Of a stretch of DNA of 64,000 nt, positions 62,782 through 64,000 are shown piece by piece. The first letter of the stretch is position 1, and every line of letters begins with the position of its first letter. Position numbers and translations under genes: made by a program. The stretch comes from CAIWHR01 sp963816925 (lineage in GTDB: Bacteria; Pseudomonadota; Gammaproteobacteria; Burkholderiales; Casimicrobiaceae): positions 124,001 through 188,000 of the forward strand of contig CAWFMY010000010.1 of NCBI GenBank assembly GCA_963816925.1. The letters are read 5' to 3'. The notes below the pieces were generated by a model. That model was not told where the DNA came from and did no database searches. It worked only from the letters and a program-made list of their open reading frames with translations.

Positions 62782-64000
62782 TCAGCGGCCGCTGATCCGG
62801 GACACCAGCGCTTCGGTACGATCCGACGGCCGCACGCCGAGCACGATGGACAGCAGCTCGCGGCAGCGGCGGTAGGCATTGAGCGCCTGGGCACTCTCTC
62901 CGCGCGCCAGATGGCACGCGATCAGGCGTTGGTAGAGCTCTTCGGCAAGATTGTCCTGCTCGAGTGCAGCGCGGTAGAGGGAGATCGCGGCTTCGGGCCG
63001 GCCCACGTGTTCCAGGCGCTGCCCCAATGCGTCGATCGCGCGGATGAAGCGCGCACGCAGCCGATCGCGCAACGCAAGCGCCCAGGAGGAAAGCTCGGAT
63101 TCGCCGAAGAGATGGCCGCGGTAGAGCGAGAGCAATTGAACACGCCGCGTTTCCAGCTCGCCGTCGTCGACCTGCGCTGCCGCCGTGCGCACGCCGAGCA
63201 GCGCCTCGATGCGCCCGCACACGTGCTCGAAGGCCCACGTGTCGACCCAGGCAAGGTCCTCGTCGAAGCTGATCTGGCCATCGCGCACCACCAGCAGGTC
63301 CGCGCCGAGCAGCGCCCGCGTGCGGTGCAGCATGGTCTTCAGCGCATCGCGGGCCTCGTCGCCTTCGGCGTCGGGCCATAGCATCGCGGCGATGCGCGCT
63401 GAATCGACCTGGCGCCCGCCGAGCGCCGTGATCAGGCGCAACAGGTCGAGCAACCGCTTTGGCGCTTTACGGGCGAATTTGAGCGGTGCGCCGTCGCGCT
63501 CGACGGCGAAGCCACCCAGCGTGCGCACGCGAAGCGGCCACGGCCACGAAGCGATGCCGATGTCCGGGCACGCAAGCGAGCGGGTGGCGATGACCTTGCG
63601 CGCGAACGGCACGTCGGCGCCAAGCTCGAGCGCCGCGCCGCAGAGTTCCGCGGCCACGGGCGGCAGCGCACGGAAGAAATGGGTCAAGTCGAAACTGCGA
63701 GCGTGCGCGAATCCGACGTTGAGCTCGGCGCGCGCCTCGTCGTGCGCTCCCTCGCGCCACTGCTGCAGTGCGCGTGTGAGGTGAACGTGAACGAGGCAGG
63801 GTATCGCCTGCGCGCCGCGCGACAGGGCGCCCGCCCGCGCGAACGCGGCGGCGGCTTCCTCGAAGCGGCCGAGGGCGACCAGCACGAACCCCTGCTGCAT
63901 GAGCGCGGGCGTCGTTCGCGCCGCGGTCACGCCCGCGTCCTGCATCTTGCGAAGCGAGACCTTCGCGTGCTCCCAGGCTTCGTCGACCGCTCCGGCCTGA
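62782..64000 (-). CDS. BTAD-domain transcriptional regulator, C-terminal part
   Basis: At least 406 codons are visible, and the frame stays open to the window edge, so the N-terminus is missing. The visible N-terminal half is TPR-like helical (FEEAAAAFARAGAL). From about 63545 a winged-helix unit follows (LRVRTLGGFAVERDGAPLKF, RLITALGGRQVDSARIAAMLWPDAEGDEAR), then the BTAD helices (RFIRAIDALGQRLEHVGRPE, ending RTEALVSRISGR). This matches the C-terminus of large SARP/MalT-like regulators with a central helical domain. DNA-binding target unknown. Confidence 0.85.
   Translation of the reverse strand, partial: QAGAVDEAWEHAKVSLRKMQDAGVTAARTTPALMQQGFVLVALGRFEEAAAAFARAGALSRGAQAIPCLVHVHLTRALQQWREGAHDEARAELNVGFAHARSFDLTHFFRALPPVAAELCGAALELGADVPFARKVIATRSLACPDIGIASWPWPLRVRTLGGFAVERDGAPLKFARKAPKRLLDLLRLITALGGRQVDSARIAAMLWPDAEGDEARDALKTMLHRTRALLGADLLVVRDGQISFDEDLAWVDTWAFEHVCGRIEALLGVRTAAAQVDDGELETRRVQLLSLYRGHLFGESELSSWALALRDRLRARFIRAIDALGQRLEHVGRPEAAISLYRAALEQDNLAEELYQRLIACHLARGESAQALNAYRRCRELLSIVLGVRPSDRTEALVSRISGR

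Overview
This 64 kb window comes from a GC-rich bacterial chromosome. It looks like a betaproteobacterium close to Burkholderiales. The reasons are three periplasmic binding proteins of the tripartite-tricarboxylate (Bug/TctC) or ABC_sub_bind type, the uvrC-pgsA pair, and DsbB/MetY/CoA-binding genes of betaproteobacterial style. The taxonomic call is inference, not a database match.

Layout. 1-17.5 kb is ordinary chromosome: NfeD/SPFH membrane pair, SDR, dsbB, metY, CoA-binding protein, a secreted beta/gamma-crystallin protein, a seven-PAS GGDEF-EAL protein, uracil-DNA glycosylase, uvrC, pgsA, and a FIST sensor coupled to a PAS-GGDEF-EAL protein. An intact tRNA-Asn(GTT) with its own promoter and terminator lies at 17.7 kb. 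From there to 50.17 kb is an accessory region divided by four further copies of the last 44 nt of that tRNA (29.2, 34.9, 47.2 and 50.1 kb). Each copy is preceded at 21-22 bp by a related end sequence. This gives four tandem segments: (1) 11.5 kb with two arsenic operons, IS debris, an ABC binding protein and an intact IS30-type element; (2) 5.7 kb with a sulfatase, a TctC protein, rlmJ, a broken ion-channel gene and an AI-2E exporter; (3) 12.4 kb with a TRAP transporter, M24 protein, 2-hydroxyacid dehydrogenase, TetR regulator, two amidohydrolases, an aryl-acid adenylate ligase, an SDR and a TctC protein; (4) 2.9 kb with a cytochrome P450 and a GAP-family membrane protein. I see no site-specific recombinase gene in any segment.

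50.6-64 kb is again chromosome-like: a ScyD/ScyE-type secreted protein, a dipeptide-type ABC transporter operon (binding protein, two permeases, and two ATPases fused in one chain) divergent from an FAD amine oxidase plus a TauD-like dioxygenase, a Trp-rich repeat exported protein, two tandem paralogous small exported proteins, and a BTAD-domain regulator that runs off the window.

How genes work together. The arsenic genes form two ArsR-controlled minus-strand operons. One covers ArsR, ArsP-type permease, a redox-active disulfide protein and a cytochrome-like protein. The other covers ArsR, ArsI, ArsC, Acr3 and ArsM. Together they would sense, reduce, methylate, demethylate and export arsenicals. 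In segment 3 the same 15-bp sequence containing a perfect 10-bp palindrome lies in both divergent promoter regions, so the local TetR protein probably controls the whole 35-47 kb catabolic and uptake set.

A technical caution: at least nine genes outside the 25-50 kb stretch, including dsbB and uvrC, are split by single-base frameshifts that restore canonical family sequence when corrected. This pattern fits consensus indel errors in a GC-rich assembly better than real gene decay.
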